Assembly (NCBI RefSeq): GCF_005146945.1
Contig: NZ_SWMS01000012.1
Span: 62,001 to 126,000, forward strand
Source: Prauserella endophytica
Lineage (GTDB): Bacteria; Actinomycetota; Actinomycetes; Mycobacteriales; Pseudonocardiaceae
Length of the DNA: 64,000 nucleotides
Direction of reading: 5' to 3'
The notes beneath the pieces are model-generated. The model was given only the letters and a program-made list of their open reading frames with translations. It was not told the origin of the DNA and searched no databases. Positions 59,079 through 64,000 of the stretch are shown piece by piece; position 1 is the stretch's first letter, and every line of letters starts with the position of its first letter. Made by a program: the position numbers and the translations under genes.

Positions 59079-59390
59079 CTACTTGAGCGCGTTGATGAGG
59101 GCTTCGCGCTGACGCTCGCCGAGGCCGGCGGCCCGGCGGTCCGGGTCGATGCCTGCCTGCTCGAGCAGCGCGGCCACCTTGACGGTGCCCAGGCCAGGCA
59201 CAGCCTTCAGCAGCTGCGTGACCTTGGTCTTGCCGACCGTCTTGTCTTCCTTCGCCCGGTTCAGCACCTTGTCGATGCTCTCCTTGCCGGACTTGATCGA
59301 CGCGAGCAGCTCCGAGCGCGCCTTGCGAGCCTCGGCCGCCTTGGCCAGGGCTTCCGCCCGCTGTTCCGGGGTCAACGTAGGCAAAGCCAA
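59079..59390 (-). CDS. mihF: Actinobacterial integration host factor (mIHF)
   Basis: 103 aa from a TTG (59390), which has GAAAGGA eight bases upstream and gives MALPTLTPEQRAEAL, the usual family start. The protein has the helix-two-turn-helix motif VPGLGTVKVAALLEQAGI and the C-terminal GLGERQREALI. It bends and compacts DNA and supports phage-type integrases in actinobacteria. A longer frame reading from 59483 is unsupported. Confidence 0.93.
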   Translation of the reverse strand: MALPTLTPEQRAEALAKAAEARKARSELLASIKSGKESIDKVLNRAKEDKTVGKTKVTQLLKAVPGLGTVKVAALLEQAGIDPDRRAAGLGERQREALINALK

Positions 59391-59706
59391 CGTACTAATC
59401 CTTTCTTCTCGGGTGCCGCGTGAGAGCGGCGACAACCCGGGTCCCCAGGTGCTTGCCCGAGCAAGCGCTGGCCAGGCCGTCACTTACCACGGGCCCCAGT
59501 AAACGCCAAGAGGACCGAGACCGCGAAATCGACACGCAATGTCCCCTCAACCGGGTCATGCAGGTCAGGGGGCCACTACCGCGGTGAGGGGGCCCAGCGG
59601 GGGTGCGTAACGGTTGTGCACTCAGCACATGCCGATGCCACTTTTCCCGCACTAGGCTCGCGCGTAATCCAGTTCACAGTCGAGCGGACCCGCGGGAGAG
59701 AACACG
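59391..59706. other. Intergenic region between mIHF and an acyl-CoA ligase
   Basis: 316 bases between divergent genes. It must hold both promoters. GAAAGGA at the left is the mIHF ribosome site. No palindrome or ORF stands out; a TAGGCT-type -10 at 59652 could serve the ligase. Confidence 0.4.
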
Positions 59707-61329
<1,623 letters not shown>

Positions 61330-61334
61330 CGCCG

Positions 61335-61393
61335 ACGCTCCCCAAGGCCACCTTTGTTGCGTTGGACGCAACAAAGGTGGCCTTGGGGAGCGT
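61335..61393. repeat. Intergenic palindrome, family copy 4 (28-bp arms)
   Basis: 61335-61362 is the exact reverse complement of 61366-61393, with TGG as loop. The core is the same AAGGCCACCTTTGTTGCGT as copy 1. It lies 6 bp after the acyl-CoA ligase and 51 bp before the thioesterase, both rightward; it probably terminates the first transcript. Confidence 0.9.
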
Positions 61394-61443
61394 TACCCCC
61401 GAGGTAATCGACTCCGCGTTCCCGGTGCGAAAGGGTGGGTGGC

Positions 61444-61842
61444 ATGGACGCTGAGGGCACCGAGTTGTTCCACAAGACCATGCCGTTCACCGAGCGGCTC
61501 GGGCTCGAGGTGCTCGCACAATCCAGGGAGCTCGTGCGCAGCCGCCTCGCGTGGGACCCGACGCTCTGCACGCTCGGGGACACCATGCACGGCGGCGTGC
61601 TCATGTCGATCGCCGACTCCACCGCCGCCGTCTGCGCGTTCCTCAACCTGCCCGAAGGCGCGCAGGGCACCACGACGATCGAGTCGCGCACGAGCTTCCT
61701 GCGCCCGATCCGCGGCGGCCACGCCACCGCGTCGGCGAGCCCGCTGCACGTGGGCCGCAGGGTGATCGTGGTGGAGACCGAGGTCCACGACGACGACGGC
61801 CGTCTCGCAGCCAAGGTCACCCAGACCCAAGCCGTGATCTGA
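61444..61842 (+). CDS. PaaI-family hotdog thioesterase
   Basis: 132 aa from ATG 61444 (a GTG at 61435 is possible). Hotdog motif TMHGGVLMSIADSTAAVCAF and SRTSFLRPIRGGHATASASP are typical of PaaI/YigI-like thioesterases. It hydrolyses acyl-CoA, probably complementing the ligase upstream. A short protein with no partner domain. Confidence 0.88.
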   Translation: MDAEGTELFHKTMPFTERLGLEVLAQSRELVRSRLAWDPTLCTLGDTMHGGVLMSIADSTAAVCAFLNLPEGAQGTTTIESRTSFLRPIRGGHATASASPLHVGRRVIVVETEVHDDDGRLAAKVTQTQAVI

Positions 61843-61894
61843 TCGGACGAAAGCGGTTTACACACAGTCCAGCCAAAGGCGAAAATCCTTTGCC

Positions 61895-63109
61895 ATGCGT
61901 GGACGTCTCTGCACGGTCGTACTGGCGGTCATCGCGGCTTCCACGGTCGCTCAGCCGCCCGCGGTGGCCCAGGAGGACGAACGGATCGACTACCACTCCT
62001 GGGATGCCGACCGCGGCTTCGCGGGCGAGCTCACCGGCGTCGAGGCCGGTGAGAACGGCCTGCGGATCGGCACACCCGCCGGCGTCGACGACGGGTACGA
62101 GTACGGGCGCTGGACCTCGCCGGTGCGCTCACCCGGCTTCGACGCGAGCGAGCTGATCGCCTCCTGGACCGCCGACACCCCGCCGAGGACATGGCTGCGG
62201 GTCGAGGCCAGGGCGCGGACGGCGTCCGGCGCCGACACGGCCTGGTACGTCCTCGGCGACTGGGCGCACGACGACGCCGACCTCCGGCGCACATCGGTGC
62301 CCGGGCAGGACGACGCGCACGCGAGCGTCAACGTCGACACCCTCGTGGCCAAGCCGGGCGTGCGCCTGCGGTCCTACCAGCTGCGGGTCAGCCTCTACCG
62401 CGAGCGCGGCAGCTCGGCCACGCCCGTGCTGCGCACGGCGGGAGCGATGACGTCGCTCGTGCCCGACCGCTTCGAGGTGACCGTCTCGCGGCCGGGCCCG
62501 GCCCGCGGGATCGAGCTGCCGGTGCCGCGCTACGCCCAGAACGTGCACCGGGGCAGCTACCCCGAGTACGGCGGTGGCGGCGAGAACTGGTGCAGCCCCA
62601 CGTCCACCGCGATGGTGCTGGAGTTCCTGGGCAGTGGTCCGGGCGAGCGGGAGCTGTCCTGGCTGCCGAAGGGCTATCCCGACCGCGCCGTGGCGCACGC
62701 CGCGCGCTTCACCTACGACTACGCCTACGAGGGCACCGGCAACTGGCCGTTCAACACCGCCTACGCCGGGAACTACGGGCTCGAGGGCCACGTCACGCGG
62801 CTGCACTCGCTGACCGAACTGGAGGACTACGTCGCCCGCGGCATCCCCGTGATCACGTCGCAGTCGTTCCTCGCGAGCGAGCTCGACGGCGCCGGGTACG
62901 GCACGGCGGGCCACATCATGGTGGTCGTCGGTTTCACCGAAGACGGCGACGTGATCGTCAACGACCCCGCGGCCGACAGCGCCGAGGGTGTCCGAAAGGT
63001 CTACGACCGCGCGCAGTTCGAGACGATCTGGCAACGCACCAAGCGCCACGACGCCGACGGCAACGTCGCGAGCGGGCCCGGCGGCGTCGTCTACCTCATC
63101 ACACCCTGA
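61895..63109 (+). CDS. Secreted C39-like peptidase
   Basis: 404 aa with signal peptide ([20 protein letters not shown], then AQEDER). The C-terminal half is a papain-fold C39-like domain: catalytic Cys in [10 protein letters not shown], His in [10 protein letters not shown], and Asn/Asp in VNDPAAD. The N-terminal half (about 30-215) is a beta-sandwich-like region with no named family. It is exported and may act on the cell wall or peptides. Confidence 0.85.
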   Translation: MRGRLCTVVLAVIAASTVAQPPAVAQEDERIDYHSWDADRGFAGELTGVEAGENGLRIGTPAGVDDGYEYGRWTSPVRSPGFDASELIASWTADTPPRTWLRVEARARTASGADTAWYVLGDWAHDDADLRRTSVPGQDDAHASVNVDTLVAKPGVRLRSYQLRVSLYRERGSSATPVLRTAGAMTSLVPDRFEVTVSRPGPARGIELPVPRYAQNVHRGSYPEYGGGGENWCSPTSTAMVLEFLGSGPGERELSWLPKGYPDRAVAHAARFTYDYAYEGTGNWPFNTAYAGNYGLEGHVTRLHSLTELEDYVARGIPVITSQSFLASELDGAGYGTAGHIMVVVGFTEDGDVIVNDPAADSAEGVRKVYDRAQFETIWQRTKRHDADGNVASGPGGVVYLITP

Positions 63110-63188
63110 CCCATGCGCAAGTCGCGATGAGCGCATGATCCGTGGCAAGCTGCGGCCCTGGGCAACGCTGCGGAAGGACGAGGAGCCA

Positions 63189-64000
63189 ATGCCGTACGAG
63201 GTGCAGGGCGTGGTGTCGCGCGCGCAGGGTGAGCCGGTGTCGCTGGAGACGGTGCTCGTGCCGGATCCGGGGCCGGGCGAGGCGGTGGTGTCGGTCAGGG
63301 CGTGCGGGGTGTGCCACACCGACCTGCACTACCGCGAGGGCGGCATCAACGACGAGTTCCCGTTCCTGCTCGGCCACGAGGCGGCCGGCTACGTCGAGCA
63401 GGTCGGCGAGGGCGTGACGGGCCTGGAGCCCGGCGACTTCGTGGTACTGAACTGGCGGGCGGTGTGCGGCACGTGCCGGGCGTGCGAGAAGGGCAAGCCG
63501 TGGTACTGCTTCTCGACGTTCAACGCGCGGCAGCCGATGACGCTCGCCGACGGCACGGCACTGAGCCCCGCGCTCGGCATCGGGGCGTTCCTCGAGAAGA
63601 CGCTCGTCCACAGCGGACAGTGCACGAAGGTGAACCCGGCCGCGGAGCCCGCTGTGGCCGGTCTGCTCGGCTGCGGCGTGATGGCGGGTATCGGCGCGGC
63701 CGTGAACACCGGCGCCGTGACGCGCGGCGACTCCGTCGCCGTGATCGGCTGCGGCGGCGTCGGTGACGCCGCGATCGCGGGCGCGCGCCTGGCCGGGGCG
63801 ACCACGATCGTCGCCGTCGACATGGACGACAAGAAGCTGGAGTGGGCCAAGGAGTTCGGCGCCACGGCGACCCTGAACGCGCGCGGCAGGAGCCAGGACG
63901 AGATCGTCGAGGCGATCCAGGAGCTGACCGGCTCGTTCGGCGCCGACGTGGTGATCGACGCGGTGGGCAGGCCCGAGACGTGGAAGCAGGCGTTCTACGC
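63189..64000 (+). CDS. S-(hydroxymethyl)mycothiol dehydrogenase (partial at the window end)
   Basis: Zinc-dependent medium-chain dehydrogenase beginning [20 protein letters not shown], with catalytic zinc motif [22 protein letters not shown], structural zinc Cys in [15 protein letters not shown], and Rossmann [12 protein letters not shown]. This start and pattern match the mycothiol-dependent formaldehyde dehydrogenase of actinobacteria. 270 codons are visible; the C-terminal third lies beyond the window. AGGAGCC precedes the ATG. Confidence 0.9.
   Translation, partial: MPYEVQGVVSRAQGEPVSLETVLVPDPGPGEAVVSVRACGVCHTDLHYREGGINDEFPFLLGHEAAGYVEQVGEGVTGLEPGDFVVLNWRAVCGTCRACEKGKPWYCFSTFNARQPMTLADGTALSPALGIGAFLEKTLVHSGQCTKVNPAAEPAVAGLLGCGVMAGIGAAVNTGAVTRGDSVAVIGCGGVGDAAIAGARLAGATTIVAVDMDDKKLEWAKEFGATATLNARGRSQDEIVEAIQELTGSFGADVVIDAVGRPETWKQAFY

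Overview
The window is high-G+C actinobacterial DNA. Its content fits a Pseudonocardiaceae-type genome such as Amycolatopsis, Saccharomonospora or Prauserella: a mycothiol-dependent formaldehyde dehydrogenase, a WhiB-like protein, an actinobacterial integration host factor, MprAB-like regulators, many TetR-controlled acyl-CoA genes, and dispersed intergenic palindromes. The genus is an inference from gene content and was not tested.

Layout. (1) 64-2882: a sensor kinase/response regulator pair and an orphan NarL-type regulator. (2) 3021-17874: a tRNA-Arg(CCT) gene whose 3' part (43 bp) is repeated exactly at 17803-17845. These repeats bound a 14.8-kb integrated element. It carries a tyrosine integrase with a C-terminal GntR-type domain and a low-G+C PHP/SMC-like ATPase as cargo. 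A leftward operon encodes a small XRE protein, a large XRE/NUDIX-like protein and a cupin. A divergent transfer operon encodes an excisionase-like protein, a WhiB-like protein, two membrane proteins and an FtsK/TraSA-like translocase. A second XRE/NUDIX-like paralogue follows. A perfect 44-bp palindrome sits between the two divergent operons. (3) 17898-18431: the remnant of another integrase just outside the right end. (4) 18691-29196: an acyl-CoA catabolic cluster (SDRs, acyl-CoA ligase, SCPx-like thiolase, two MaoC hydratases) with a LAL-type LuxR regulator and a TetR regulator. (5) 29197-35170: a decaying zone with remnants of a cation/H+ antiporter, an ABC ATPase and a GH78 rhamnosidase, interspersed with a few intact small genes. 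(6) 35305-41726: housekeeping and stress genes (SRPBCC protein, hydrolase, RecQ, DedA, small secreted protein, TetR/SGNH pair). (7) 41811-48967: a cysD-cysNC-cysQ operon for PAPS synthesis and PAP removal. It is divergent from a block encoding an NTF2-like protein, a DUF1214-type protein, an SDR and a sulfotransferase, preceded by two KstR-like boxes. (8) 49508-64000: aminotransferase, XRE and DtxR regulators, an enoyl-CoA hydratase/acyl-CoA synthetase/TetR operon, an acyl-CoA dehydrogenase, a phosphopantetheinyl transferase plus isochorismate synthase, mIHF, an acyl-CoA ligase, a thioesterase, a C39-type secreted protein and a mycothiol-dependent dehydrogenase cut by the window end.

The most interesting points are: the element's paired XRE/NUDIX-like regulators with the 44-bp palindrome and no recognisable replication initiator; the integrase-GntR fusion; the PHP/SMC-like cargo ATPase with an altered PHP motif; the apparent coupling of PAPS supply to a KstR-box sulfotransferase operon; the four copies of a nested intergenic palindrome family; and the two inverted arrays of a 21-bp repeat upstream of an XRE gene.
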